A stretch of DNA of 64,000 bases, taken from Casuarius casuarius (taxonomy: Eukaryota > Chordata > Aves > Casuariiformes > Casuariidae). Below are positions 12,725 to 25,760 of this stretch, piece by piece. A program made the position numbers and the translations under genes. The notes beneath the pieces are model-generated. The model was not told where the DNA came from and did no database searches. It saw only the letters and a program-made list of their open reading frames with translations. How positions within the stretch are numbered: position 1 is the stretch's first letter; every line of letters begins with the position of its first letter. The stretch spans positions 1,200,788 through 1,264,787 of the forward strand of contig PTFA01000193.1 in NCBI GenBank assembly GCA_003342895.1. Reading direction: 5' to 3'.

Positions 12725-12738
12725 TTTTTTTTTTTTTT
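12725..12738. repeat. poly-T run
   Basis: Fourteen consecutive T followed by CCC. No upstream SINE-like sequence was recognised on either strand. Confidence 0.6.
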
Positions 12739-15700
12739 CCCTGGCACAGCTATAACTGCAGGGGTCTTCATAAAGCAGATAAGCTTTGCATCTGGTGGTT
12801 CTTATTTCTTTGTGGGTTTTTTGTTGTGTTTTCTCTTTTTTTACTGCTTCTGTCTCTGTTGCAAATGTCTGTAGTACTGCCTAACAAGTCTAAGGAATAA
12901 AGTAGACTTTCCTAAGTCTACTGAATGTATTAACGCTCCCTGTGCTGAGTTAGCTTTCCATGTCAGGTTGCCATATCTTTGATCTTCTGAAAAGGAGATC
13001 ATCACTGAAGTTGGAGTATGCATACGTGTACATTAAGTTAATGAACGCTCTTTAGTAAACTCCTGAGTACGCTTGGTTAATCTGTATACCAACCTCTTTG
13101 TATTCAGAAGCCTAGTTTAAGTGAGATGGATATAAAGGGACCTTATTTGAAAGAGTTACCTCAATTAGATATTTTATTTGTGAGAAATTTCAATGTTCAT
13201 GGGACCTGAATCAATTATATAACTTTCATCTGTTGAATCTGCATACTGTGTGTTCTTGTGTATCTTGGTTACAAATAAAATTTTGCATTGAAGAGAGCTA
13301 TTACGATTAACTTCAAACTCTTGCATAAAATATACCTCAAGATACCTGCATTTGTTCTCTTAGACAAACTGTTTTTGCAGTGAAGAAAGCAGATAAGTTC
13401 CTATTACTGGATGAGTTTACTGCTTTACATGTGAACACTTTTTTGTTTAGTGGAGGTTTTTACTCTGGCATATATAGTGAAATTCCTAGGTGCAAATTAA
13501 CCTTCATAAATGGGGGTGAATGAGAAAGCTGGGATAAGAAAGTTTGGATAAGACTGTTTTCAAAGAGATTAGGTCATGTGACATAAGATTATTTAACTAT
13601 TCATCCTTATCAGGAAACCGAGCAACAGTAGGAATTCTCAAGTATTAGCTATAAGTGTGTCTTTATAATAGTGTATTTTATGTGAGTGCAGTTTGGGTTG
13701 TTTTTTGTGAAGTTAAAGGGTAATACTATATGCAGAGTGAATCTTGTATTAATTACCCATTTAGTTATGGATACGCTAGAGCTGACTCTGGCATATGTGG
13801 GGATTTACCCTTCTGAAATGTCACATGATATCGCCTCTGTTCTCACATCTGATGCATGCAAATGCTTACTGAAGCCTGCAGCTCTGGAATTTGTGCACCT
13901 TAAATCTATACTTGTCAAGNATCTGTACGATAAATCCAGAGATTTATATCTGGTGGCAGTTTGCTCATAGTCTAGACACTCCGCTCAACTTCTGTATGAA
14001 GCCAGTCCCGACTGCTTACATTCAAGAAGTCGTCTTTCTGCATTATATTAAGAGCTTATCCATATGCTACGAGCTGGGAGTGCAGGAAGTCTGTTGGCAG
14101 CACTCCCACAATTCCATATTCTGATTTCGGGCTCTTTGTGGATCGTCATTANTGTAAGCAGAAAAAAGCGTAAAGTGTGACGAGTTGTTGGCTGACTGAT
14201 TTCAATGCAAGTTTTGCAAGAAAATTTGAATAAATGTTAATGTTATGTGCAAGTAAGAATGCAGCGTGGCTGGTTCTGGTGTGACCTGCAAGATGTACTA
14301 AAAATAAGGGCAGTGCATGTGGGTCAGTCTGGCGGAGAATGGTTTGCACGTTGAGCAGGCGTACGTATCGCTGTACTAATTCACTAGGTTAGGAACAGAA
14401 ATAACGGCTGTTAGCTGGAGCAGGTCAGGATGCCAGGGTAAATGATATACATATTTCCTTTTGACAGTCAACAGAACATTGAGTGTTTGTTATTTATTTC
14501 ATTAAAAAGAACCTCTGATTTCTGTGATCAGTGTGGATCAAGTAGTAATTTTTGATATGCTGCTGTATTTTGGAATTGTATAGGAGCAATACATAAAATG
14601 ATGCATTTCATAGAGATTCTCACTTTTTTTTTCCTTCAGACATCTCTCCCATAGGAAAGGGTAATTTTGATTTCACACAGGTCGTGTATAGTGACTGCTG
14701 ATTTCCCTTTAAAAAAAAAAAGATCTTAAAACTATGGCTTCCAGAACTCTGGTTGTAGCAAAGTACTTGTATCCTGACCACGGAGGCTCTTTCTGTGTGC
14801 TGAATGTCCCAGATCATAGTAGGTGGGCTAAACTTTCAAATGGTTTCAGTTTTCTGAACGTTTTTGTTACTTCGACTCTAATATAAAATGGAAAACTAAG
14901 TTGAAATCAGTTAACTTGTGCCTTTCTTCTTCTTCCAGCTGTAATTGGTTTATAACAATTTAAGAGCCGTGACACCCAAATATGCTTATAAATGCTAAAA
15001 GCTTATCTACATTAAGTGTTAAGTAATTCAAAAGAACATTGGCTAGTTCAGAAACAGAGAACGAATTCTGGAGCCTTACCTAACTCTATTTAAGGGCAAG
15101 GAATCTAGCTCCAAAGCTTCAGCATATGGAATAGTTGTTGCAGACCAAGTTCAGAACAGTTTAAAAACTAGGATGGCCCATCGTAACGTATACTGTGTTA
15201 TACCTAAAGTGGTCTTGGGCACATCTTCATTGTTTTGGGGGAGAAATAGCTTTTGGTTTCCTGCGATCGGCGCTTGTATGCATGAAAGCAAATAACGTTG
15301 TTTTAAAAGTTTCTGGAGTGCTGTGTGGGAATCAACACTGAGTCTCCGGATGGATTTATTTCAGATAACAATTACGTAGCTCCTTTGAATTATGTAGTGG
15401 GTTGTTTCCTTTTCTTTTTTTTTTTTTTGAATTTTAATTTGCTTTAAAAAAATAGGAAATGATTATTAAAAGTATACATACTTCAAAACGTTAAACACTT
15501 TCTTTACATATTTGATGTGTCTAGTTTGACTGAAAGATTTGGTATTTATAGTTAGTTGCTTTTTTTAAAGAAAAAGGAAAGAAGTCTCCCCATTTCATAT
15601 GGTTTACTTGTATACTTCTTTGAATTCATTTTTTTTCCTTTAGAAAACTGCTCTGTCTGCCAGTTGCTAGCAGGATTTTACGAAATAATCTTTGGAAATA

Positions 15701-15847
15701 ACGCAGGCAAAAAAGATGATATACTCTGGAAACGTTGTTAGAAAACTGGGGATACAACCTGCTTCCCCCCCTCCGTAATGTTTACCTCTGGTATAGCTAT
15801 CAGATGGTGAGCTTTTGCATATTACTCATTATAGGAACATCAGTTCG

Positions 15848-15909
15848 GTTTTCCTTCCTTCATTTGTTCTCTTCCTCTTCCTCCTCCTCCCTCCCCCCTT
15901 CTCATCCTG
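15848..15909 (+). repeat. pyrimidine-rich (TTCC/CTC) tract
   Basis: About 60 bases of almost pure C and T (CTTCCTCTTCCTCCTCCTCC is a typical part). It is a low-complexity mirror-like tract capable of triplex formation. It is followed by a CTTTGCAG that resembles a 3' splice site, but I could not find a convincing exon downstream. Confidence 0.6.
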
Positions 15910-16210
15910 CCGTTGTTTTATCTTTGCAGCATTGCTCGATTTGACTAGCAGGGCCAGGCATCGATCTCCCATCCCTCGAGTGCAGCGCGAGCTGGGTGCT
16001 CGTCTTTGGCAAAGGCTTGGATATTTTTCTCAAATACCATTGATTTCTTTTGTGTTCACTTGTGGTGATTATGTAAAATATTCTGAAACTAAACCTGCAG
16101 TATGAAGTGGAGTCGTCATTTCCCTCCCCTGCCCCAGGCTCTTTCCCCACTTAGGCTATTTTTATGATACTTCATGTTAGTAGTGGGAGGGATTTAAGTA
16201 GATCACTGTG

Positions 16211-16223
16211 CACACACACACAC
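16211..16223. repeat. (CA)n microsatellite
   Basis: Six and a half CA units. Short and probably stable. Confidence 0.6.
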
Positions 16224-16329
16224 TTGCTCCTTCCAGTTTCTTTTTTAGTTAACAGTTTTCAGACATAGTTTAAAAACTGTTTGCTTGAGGTTTTTTGTAG
16301 TGGCAGGTAAGCCGAAAGACTGCTGTCCT

Positions 16330-16369
16330 GTAGAAACTTTCCGACTCTGTCAGTCGGAAAAGTCTCTAC
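16330..16369. repeat. 40-base inverted repeat (hairpin)
   Basis: The left arm GTAGAAACTTTCCGACT (16330-16346) and the right arm AGTCGGAAAAGTCTCTAC (16352-16369) are separated by the five-base loop CTGTC. Sixteen of seventeen possible pairs form, with one bulged A and one A-C mismatch. It is a strong stem for an intron, but shorter than a typical pre-miRNA, and no known element with this sequence comes to mind. Confidence 0.7.
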
Positions 16370-17345
16370 TGTTACTGATGGGAATTGTCAGTGCCACGTT
16401 GTTGGCACAGTCAGTAGTAGGCAGCACCTAAGCAGTGTAAACTCCTGCTGTGAATTGCATCTGGATTGCGAAGGTAATTGTTATTTCCCTGTTCTGTATT
16501 AATTTGAGTTGTTTTATGCTGGGGTGCTATTGTTGGAAACTGAGGGTAGGAGGGGCACGTGCTAATTTTGAGTAAAAGGGCTACAAGGCTACCTCCGTGT
16601 GCTGCCTCTCTGCAGCCCGTTCCCATAGGCGATAAAAGCCTGTCTTTGAGCTCTGTGATGGAGAGTTATAACTGTAGAAAGGGAAATGACTATTTTGTCT
16701 GAAGATATGACATGCATATTATTATATTTACAGCAACCAGTGTTGCACATGTATTACTTCCCTCAAGGTCTTTTCCCAATGGCTAGATGGTTTTTGCTCA
16801 GATCTTAAGTTCTAAAAGAGTGCAACATTTCTAGGCTTTCCTGATAGAAATCTTGCAATAGTTAGACCTTTGTTGATGNTGCCAGTTATGTCTGAAAGGT
16901 CACTGCGTTCTGCGAAAGCCTGGAAGAGTTGCAGGGGACAGGCAATTCATTCCTGATCNGTTGACATGGAAAGCTTGCTGTAAGCATTGATAGCATTAAG
17001 TAGCTGGCAGACACGGAGAGAAAAAGTGTTTCTACCTGGCCGTGAAACAGTTAGTAAGGTTACAAGAAGTCATTCTTCCCCCAGAAGATCATCAGCCTTT
17101 GCTAACGTTTAGGCTTGTGAGGCCTTGAGCAGATTGCTTGTTGCTTAGAGCGTTGTTGTGCTGCAGAGCATCTTTGGCCTGAGCAAGTCTGTGCTGATCT
17201 TTCTTCAGACTATTAATTGCAGTATCCCAAAAGGGTCTCTAGGTAGGCATCCAGTATGTCAAAGGGATCTCTGAGAGCTCTGCTTTNTCCTTGATGTCTT
17301 TCTATGCGTTGAAAGAAAATCTTTTTCCAGGGCAGCAGTCCTTTT

Positions 17346-17425
17346 CCGGCGCCCTTTGAGAGCCTTGCCTCGTGAGGCACGGCGCGTGTTGCGGTGGGCC
17401 GCAGGCTGCCGCCGTGTCCGAGCTA
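17346..17425. other. small CpG-dense patch
   Basis: About 80 bases much richer in CpG than the surroundings (CCGGCGCCC, CACGGCGCGTG, GCCGCCGTGTCCG). It is too short for a CpG island. It may be a remnant of a GC-rich retroelement or a local regulatory element. No exon boundary or ORF supports a gene. Confidence 0.4.
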
Positions 17426-20400
17426 AGTTCTGTTTGCTTTTCCTTTGCTGGGAGTTACAGGTGTAGATGTAGATCTTTGTGTTGTTTTTTGTTTCTTGAG
17501 AGCTGTCTTGTGAAGTCTGAGGATGGAAGAAGTTATGCATTACTGGAGGAGAAATAAATGGGTGAAGATGAAACTGAGAAACGGAACAAACTGAGATGTT
17601 TCTGAACTTGTGAATGTGCTTCCTCGCTAGCTAACTGGATGTAAACAAGTGTGCGGACAGGCTGGTGGGAAGAGAAACTGGGAAGTGTTGAACTTGGTAA
17701 TGTGTTTTGGAGAGCTTGTATGAAGAAGGCTACCAGTCTCCTAATGGAGAGGTTAGAGATAACAAAAGCTTATCTGAGGATTAGGGCTGACTTGATTGAG
17801 TGGTTTAAAAGTCAAATAGGATTTTGACACATTTATACCTATGCTACTACAAATGACAGTCAAAATTCTTTCGAATAGGACAGTTAATTGCACTTATGGT
17901 GGCTGATTGTCCAAAGCTGGATGAATGTGCAGCTGCTTTTTCTGCTTGACTGCCTATATGTTACCTTTTCATGATAGCTGAGATTAAAAATTTTAAAAAC
18001 CATTTTAAAAAATATTCTGTTCAAGTGTTTATATTCAGCATTATGTGTCTGGGGGAATAGGTTATTACTGCTCATAGGACTGGGTATTGCAAAGAGTTGT
18101 AAGGAATGGTTTTGTGTATTATTTGTTTCAGTTTATCCTGATATGGTGGGTAAAGTATGCTACTTTTACTAGTGAGGCTGACAAACTCAGGACTGAACTG
18201 GAAAGCAAAGCGACATTACTTTCTTCTCTGGAAGTCCTGGTGATAAAGATTCTATAGGTCACATTTTGCTCTAAGCAACATCTGCGCAAGCTTGTGAAAA
18301 TCCACTGAAAATAACATATGTAATTATTAGCTCAGTATCTGGAAGTTGGTAAATCCTGACCGTTAGCTTCATGCCTGCTTCTTTCCCGAGTTACTGAATT
18401 AACCANATTGTTTAGGGTTATCTGTGGTAAGATCTATATGAGCGGCTCNGTTGACTGTAAACATTAATACAAAGTTCTTTATGATTTTTCCTTCTGATAA
18501 AATATTGAGCTACTTATTTAAAAAAAAAAGCCATCATTTATATTTCTCTGTAGGCTTGGAAAAATGTAGTGAGGGCACATCTGGAGAGGACTGAGTAATA
18601 CTACTTAGATGGTAGTGTGGAATGTACTAAATTACTCTTAAGTATTAGACATCTGTATAATTGCTGCCTGAGTTTTCTACAGATGTTTTAGAGCAAATTA
18701 ATAAAACGTACTCTGCAAATATTTTTATACAAACAAACATAATTAAGGATAAGGAGGAAGGGGTACTGCTAGTAGTGTTAAAATTCATTCCTTATCTTCC
18801 TCTGTTTTAATTATTTCAGTGGTGTAGTTAGCTTAATTTATGAAAGCGAAATTTAAGTGTTCAACTTTACTGCCAAGTACAGTGTGAGTGCTTAAAGCAC
18901 GTGTACTTTGTAGCAAAAANAACCCGTGAAGAATTTTTTTTGAACCCGCTCACAGTTGTTCTTATTACATAGCTATATTGCATCAATTAATAAATATTTT
19001 TGTAATAATAGTCACATACTAGAAGGATTTCAGTTATGGATCTGGTTCTCTACTGATCAAAAAAAAAAAATCCATAGCACTTTCTTGGATATTGAGATGC
19101 TATTCAAAATTGTGTAGGGAAAATACGTTTTTTAGGTATANTTTATTATGGTAGCTTGTAAACCCAGCTTACATAAATGTGGCATGAGCAGAACGAAATA
19201 ATTTAAAGGCTGATTTTTCTGCTCTTTTTGGTTAGAGCCCATATGTAAAGGAATAACTTTTTTTCTTTTGCCGGAGAGATAATGCACACCTCCTCTCTAA
19301 AATCTCTGCTGTCTCCATCCCTCTGCTGCTCCAGGTAATCTAATGTATGTACTATGNTATGCTACTAACAAAAGCTTCGCATCTTAATGTGCACAAAACT
19401 AAAACTAAATGACTAGTGACATTTTCAAGCTTATCTCATGTATGTCTTAAAGCAAGAGAAGATGCTTGCTGTTTTTAAAAGATGATACTCAACATAAGCC
19501 TGTATTCTGGGATTTGGGTAGGATTTGTGTATCGGTGNGATGGCAAACTTCAGCTGCAGATGGGTGGAAGTGGTTTCATACGGACAGTTATGCAAGGTAG
19601 CAGTCCACNTTATATGTAAAGAGAAAGCAGTAACGTTTAACTGCGCAAACAGGGTGGGAAGAATTTGTTATATGCTCTGGCAGTAACATTTGTGAACCAG
19701 GCAAGCCTGTTGAACCTAAAGGATAGATATGCTCGACATGAAAGAGCGTGTGTTTTTCCTTCAAGCTTACAGAGAATTCTGGACACTGGCATCTCTTAAA
19801 GCCGTTTTAAATGTTGCTTTTCTTATACGGATAATGTCTGCTGAGGCATTTTTGGAGGGAAGATCATCTAGGTGGAGAAAATGGTACTGTTGCTGTTGTG
19901 TTTTAAGCAGATAAAGCTTCATGGACACTCAGTTTCACATACCATACTTCTCAGCAGATAGCTCATACACAAGTCGGTCTTAATCTTCAGCAGGAGAAAA
20001 GGAAGATGCAATCGGAATTTAAAGTTACAGAAACCCTCCCCCTGCATCTAAAATACTCTATTTATAAGCTGCTTTGTTGTGGTTTAGCAGGGCAGACTCG
20101 TAGCTTGTTACGATGAGCAGAGCAATAACAGAGGANGGTATAAAAGTACTTCCAACCTACCGTGCAGCTGTCTGTCGGGAGTGTTAAGGCCTGCCAGGAG
20201 AGGTTTGATTGTTGGAGTTANTAGAATTGTATTTTATGTCTTTATGTGTATGATTTTATGGGCTAATAGGAATAGGGATGGATATGAAGAGGAGGGGTAG
20301 GATATTTTAAGGGAAAAATAACTTAATGTTATAGGTTTAGTGCTAAAAGCCTTTTGGAGTTTGACATTTGGGAATTTGCTGAGGAACAGTGAACCAGCTA

Positions 20401-22291
20401 TTTTGCTGTGATGGAGGCAGCTAATGATGGCTATGATGGTGCTTACGGAGGCTTGAAACCCTTAAATGCAGCGAGAAAGGAAAAAGAAGTGTCTGTTAAA
20501 ATGATTGTGTGCTGGACAAGACTATTCAACGGGCATAAACAACCCCATGACGTACAGTGATCTGGTATACCTGGTATGTAGATCTGCTTCTTCACTTTCG
20601 GTAGCAAAGTCATTAGTAAGTTTGATAGCTTCCACAGCCTGGTAATAGGGAATGGCCTTGCCTCTGCAATTAAGGTCTGACTGGGGGACNTAGCACGCAT
20701 TTTGTTTGCAGAATAGTCTCCAGCCAGCAGCGCGCTTTTAGTATGCAAAAAAGGTGTAATGAGCAGAGGAGATAAGGTTTTATTTATGTATTTTTAATCT
20801 GGCATAAACTTACCCAGTTTCATCCTGGGGTGTAAGGTCTGACAGAGTGCGTCTACGCGAGGCCTGAAAACTAGGAGCGCCGATACGTGTGTTTGGCATT
20901 GAGCAGGCAAAGCGTGAAGGACCGTTCAGGTTCTGCGGCACAGGAAACGGCAACAATTTGGACGGGGGTGGGTTTGACATCATCGTGTGTCTTTGCACTC
21001 GTTTTCTTTTGGCGTGGCCGGGATTTCATGCTGACAACTATTGTATTGTCCTCCTTGTTGGCTTCACAAAGAGAGTCTTAGACATACTCTGAAAAACTAA
21101 TATTCCCAGGGCTTCTATTGTGATGTTTGTCGAATGCCCCAAGTGGGAGGATGTGACCTGTTTGATGTCTTTGGCCTCTGCAAAGCAGAACATTCAATAA
21201 GGTAGGGAAGTTTAAAACTTGTTCAAAACACTTATCCTGTTTGATGGCTTGAGTAGTCCTGATACAGGCTCCAAAGGGAGCTGATAGCTACCGATAGCGG
21301 GGGATTAAAACAAGGACTTGGAGAGGAAGAGCAATTAAAAGGGAGAAGATAGGAGAAATGGGGACCATAATGAAGCAAATATGGATGCTGTCCTTGAGGA
21401 AGGAAAGCTTCCATACAGCAAGCTATTTAAATTAGCTTCCTATATTACTTGTTTTCTCTTTAAAAACAACAACAAAAAGGACGTTAATTTAAAAGTGTGT
21501 TACCCATGATAGTTAAATAATTGCATTGCAGAGAATAAAAACAAAAAGCCATAATGTTGTTCCAAGACTAAATTAAGTTTAAAATTTATTCTTACAGATA
21601 TATGCCATCATTTTAAACTAGAATACCTACTACCAGTTCAGAATTTTTAATAGCTTTTCTCAGATAGCCATTAGTTGCACATAGAGACAGATTGAATGCT
21701 CAGTTACAACTTTAAATTCTAGTGCTTAGAATTATTTTTTAATTTAAAATAATTAGTTACTTGGTGTATTTCTTAATATGTATATGCATTTTATTTTACT
21801 AAGGGTTGTTATGGTAGTATGGTGATAGTTTTTGTTTTTAACAAGGAAATAGCTTCTTTACTGAAGTTTAAAAAAAAAATGGGGGGGGGACCCTTCAGCT
21901 CATCACCTGAAATCACTCTGGGCTTCCAAGGGAACAAGATATTTGAATAAGAATTGATTGTCTGATTTGGTATTTAGGAATATCTTCTGGCCTGCGCTTC
22001 AGTAACATTTTAGACTGTGGAAATGTTGATGTTTCAGCTGTTTCATCTTGAAATGTGAAATATATTTCAGGAAGCCTCTGTATTCTGATGCAAATGAAAT
22101 GATGCATGTTTTTCTTGAAAGCCGTGCACAAGGGACTAGAATGAAACCTTAATATTTGTGCTCGTGTGTGTTAGTGTATTAAAAGTAATTGTTATACAAA
22201 AAGTCATTCATGAATGAAGTAACCTTTTAACAGGAGGGACCTCAGCTTGAAACTAAAAGAGTAATTCTGGGTTCAGTGTTGGTTCAGTTAT

Positions 22292-22344
22292 GTTTTTCTT
22301 TCTTTTTTTCTTCCTTTTCTTTTCTTTTCCTCCTGTTCCTTTTT
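22292..22344 (+). repeat. pyrimidine tract
   Basis: About 50 bases of T and C with one G (TTTCTTTCTTTTTTTCTTCC and onward). Low-complexity sequence with no gene evidence. Confidence 0.6.
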
Positions 22345-22846
22345 GCTATGAAAATATCTCCTATAGGGGCTGCTAGAGCAGCCAAGGAAATTCACTGACT
22401 ATACCCGGAAAAGCCAATGCAAACACACTGCTATCAGCTGTGCCAAATAAGCTTACTGGGAGAATGAAGATTTTTCTTCCTGCAAGCTCTATTTATTGTA
22501 ATCACCTGCCTGGACAGTGTAAGCATGCTTTAGAGAGGATAGAAATGGTTTCTAAGTTGGCAGNGTTCCTGTATTTTGCCTTGCTATTCTAGTGGTTTCA
22601 CCTTGAAGGGATTTTTGAGGTACGTGTCAGTATATTAGTAATTATGGAAGCATCTTGTAGTGACTCGGTGGTCTGGTTAGTCTAAAATGATTTGAACCTA
22701 TTAATAAAAGCAGGAAGTTTCACTAGCAGTTATTTTTCTGCCTCTTCAATTATTTTGTGCAACTTTCAACANCATACTTTAGAAAAATTCTGCATTCGTT
22801 TGTGAGATAAAACAATGTGACAGTCTTGCTTTTTTTTTCTTTTCAG

Positions 22847-22949
22847 AAATAAAACAAATCTGTGACACAAGAAATGTCTGTCGTTGTGCTAGTGCTAAGA
22901 GCAGTATGTTGTCCCTCAAGGCTCGCTTTCTTTTTCTGCTTCAGGCGCC
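22847..22949 (+). other. candidate alternative 5' UTR exon (speculative)
   Basis: A very strong polypyrimidine tract and acceptor (TTTTTTTTTCTTTTCAG, ending 22846) is followed after 103 bases by GCGCC|GTAAGG, an acceptable donor. The interval carries an ATG at 22874 and stops in the other frames. If spliced to the exon at 43049 it would add no residues to the TANC2 frame, because stops close that frame. A second possible acceptor (CTGCTTCAG) lies just inside its 3' end and is followed by GC-richer sequence. RNA evidence is required; this could equally be a chance pairing of splice-like signals. Confidence 0.25.
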
Positions 22950-23554
22950 GTAAGGCATGGTGGACACCACCAAAGCCCGCTACTGCGTGAACAAGGAGTC
23001 GCTTGCTTGTTTTAGGTCTAAAGGAAAGAAGATAGTTCAGTTACCAGGGAGGAATAACATGCTGATAGGGATAAGCAAGTGAGCTCAATGTGAATATCAG
23101 AATGACTCCTGCTGGAATTAAGGTTTCAAATTTCTAAATGGGTTTTAAAATGAAGATCTATATTATTGTAACCATAGCGGGTGCTGAAACATCAGTTAGA
23201 ATTAGCTTGGGCTTAAGTCGTAACGCTCCCATTGCTTTGACTTGACTGCTGCTCTATTGCAAATGGGAAGTTACTTGAATTCTGCAAGTGGAATCGCTGC
23301 GAGCAGTCATCAGGACAGTGGAGGTTGCGGATAAGATGTTGCATCAATAACAATTATTTGGGCTCTTTATATTCAGGTGCTAAAAGTCTTAAAGAGATTC
23401 TTTCAAATCTGCTGTTTTCTTCTGGGGAATGGNAAGTTATTTCACGAGACTCAAGCTGTTGGTCTGATTTGTTGGCCTAGGAAGAAGCACATCACTCTTT
23501 GCTACCTTTGTGCTTATATATTATTTCGTAATACGTCAAGTAGTACTTCCAGCT

Positions 23555-24500
23555 ACTTAAATGGCATCTGGATAAATGTAGGAAGAGTCAACGTGGCTTT
23601 TGTGGAAGGAATTCTCCTGCTTTACAGAATATGTGAAGTTCTGAAGGGTCAATGAATACATGTATTAGAGGATCCAGTTGATACAATCTGCTTGGATTTT
23701 TGAGAGACTTCTGTCAAAACTTTTTCACCAAAGACATTTTAGGAAACCAAGTATGCACAGCATGAGAGAGAAGTCTTGTCATGGATAACAACTGACTAAA
23801 ATAAGAGAGAAAAATAGAAGCGAATGGTGAGCTGTCACGGCAGAGCGATGTCGCCTGTAGAATTTGGCCAAGGTCTGCGCTAGNCCCTGTACTGATAGTC
23901 ATACTCATAAATGGGCTGAGAAGGGTTGAGTCTGGATGTAATCAGTCTTGCCAGTGATACAGAATTAATCAGTGCAGTAAGAGGAAGGGATGGCTGAAGA
24001 ACTGTGGAAGGGCCTCATGAGTCCTTAGTAACTGGTCAGTAGTAACAACTGAAATTCAGTGTAGATAAATGTAAGGTGATGCATGTACAGGAAAAACAGC
24101 TCCAGGCTCACATATTAAATGATGAGTCTAAGCTGACTTTACTGCTCAGTAGAGAAACATTGAGATTATGATNGGCAGGGCCAGGAAAACATCATCTCAG
24201 TGCCTGGCAGTTGTTAAAAGAATGTGAAATATTCTGGATTAACAGGAAGGGACTGGAGAATAAAACAAAGTATCATAGAGCAATCTTATAAATTTGTGGA
24301 CTGGCCACATCTTGGAGATTATGTGCACTTTGGTTCTGGTCATTTTCTAATAACTATTATCTTTCTAAAAGATTTTAGAGCTGGAGAAGATTCAAAGTAT
24401 GGCAATAAGAATGATCAGAGATACGGAATGACTTCCATATATGAGGACTGCCTAAATAGACTGGAGGTCTATTCACAGGTCTCGATGTTTAAAGGCAAAC
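23555..24500 (+). mobile_element. CR1-type LINE relic, copy B (highly degenerate)
   Basis: On the plus strand the three frames together give CR1-like reverse transcriptase fragments in family order. RVNVAFVEGILLLYRICEVL lies near 23584-23643. A DTICLDF-like piece is near 23680-23700, at the position of the family's YLDFSKAFDTV block. PVLIVILINGL, corresponding to the conserved LFNIFINDL region, is near 23885-23917, and a C-terminal stretch (SWRRFKVWQ in one frame, the ERVQRRA equivalent) is near 24382. Multiple stops and frameshifts make it inactive. Decay is comparable to copy A. Ends are approximate, and the 3' terminal repeats are not recognisable. Confidence 0.7.
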
Positions 24501-25721
24501 ACGTTAAGCGAACATATCACATTATTACTCTGCTGTAATAGCAGAGTAGCAAGAGGTTGCAAAAGCCAACAGCTGAGTTCTTCCTCTTTCACTNTCCTTG
24601 TGTTTATACAGCGTAAGAGCTTTCTGCAGCAGTTGAGGAAATTTTCCTTTTTTGGACTTNTAGTAAAGATATTCTTAAATGATTTCTGCAGTTTTGTTTG
24701 CATTACTTTGCTTGAAAAACAGTAAACTTTGGAATATGTGAAATCCATATCCAATTTAGATTTAAGATAGTTCAGTCTGGCCGCAGCACTGTGAATATTA
24801 AATTATTTTCCTTATTCAGGCTCAATGTTGTTAAAGAAAGAAGACTTCCTGATATGCATGGTAATACAACAGTTGATGTTATTGCATTTTCTGTAACACG
24901 TCTTGATGTCATAAATGTTTTTCAGCAGAACATGCCTGAGGAAATTTCAGTCCATTCTTTCTTAATAGACATTCTTTCAGAGTGTAATAAAGGTGAATCA
25001 GAGATATTTGGCTGTGTTACACAGCAGCAAGAGTGGGAATATGTGGCCTTTTAAGCCTAAACAAAGAGAGTGGGAATGTATACAAAAGGGGAGTGGAAGA
25101 TGGGGTTCCTCAGGCCCTAAACTCTCGAAATCCTGGAAATAAGAGCTTGGGTGGAAGTGGAATGTATGTGTGAGATGTATGTTTATATATAGTATATAAA
25201 TACTGCTGTAAATAACATTCCCATGTGGAGATTCTCTGTGAAAAGAAGCTTTGGACCCCTGTTAGCTTTCATTTTCCAACCCTCTTTCCAGGTGTTTGTT
25301 CCCAGGGTTAGCACTGTGAGTAGTGATGATGCTACAGCGGAAAGGAGGAGGCATGAGTAAGGGTAAGGCTTAGGTCTGTCTCCCTGCTCTCACCAGCAAA
25401 CCTGCCTCACAGTTTTAGACAAATAGTGTGAGTCGATATGCGTTATTTCTCAATTGATCTTTTTCCTTTAAGTTCTTTAAAGAATATTCAGATTCTGATG
25501 CTAGGCTTACTTCAGAGGCAGAGCCATTTTTGCTCTTCCTTCTAGTTTTCTTCTGTTGTGCACACTTTTTTTTTAAATGGCAGTTTAAATGGTCATTAAG
25601 AAATTAATAGGATTTTGGATGTGCCTCAATGAATGATGACCCAGATTGTTTCATGTTGTACATGTCTGGCCTCAANTGCAATCATTTATACTCCAGACTA
25701 GGAAAAAACTTGCATTCCTTT

Positions 25722-25760
25722 CCTCTCTCTCTCTCTCTGTCTCTGTCTCTGTATCTCTCT
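25722..25760 (+). repeat. (CT)n / (TCTCTG)n microsatellite
   Basis: CTCTCTCTCTCTCTCT passes into a CTCTGT pattern. It is an imperfect simple repeat likely to be length-variable. Confidence 0.75.

Larger units (their letters stand above)
10331..22846. other. intronic sequence without recognised gene
   Basis: About 12.5 kb of ordinary AT-rich sequence. Noted inside are homopolymers (C run at 10408-10418, A run at 12140-12154, T runs at 12725-12738 and 15415-15428), a CT-rich tract at 15848-15909, a CA microsatellite at 16211-16223, a 40-base hairpin at 16330-16369, a small CpG-dense patch at 17346-17425 and a pyrimidine tract at 22292-22344. Open frames of 60-100 codons occur on both strands at the density expected by chance in AT-rich DNA. 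None carries a motif that I recognise. Confidence 0.6.

Noticed and set aside
22957..23083. ATG frame MVDTTKARYCVNKES after a good acceptor
   Set aside because: The peptide matches no protein that I know and the frame decays into ordinary intronic sequence with only a weak donor (TTTTAG|GTCTAA). Kept only as context for the candidate exon upstream.
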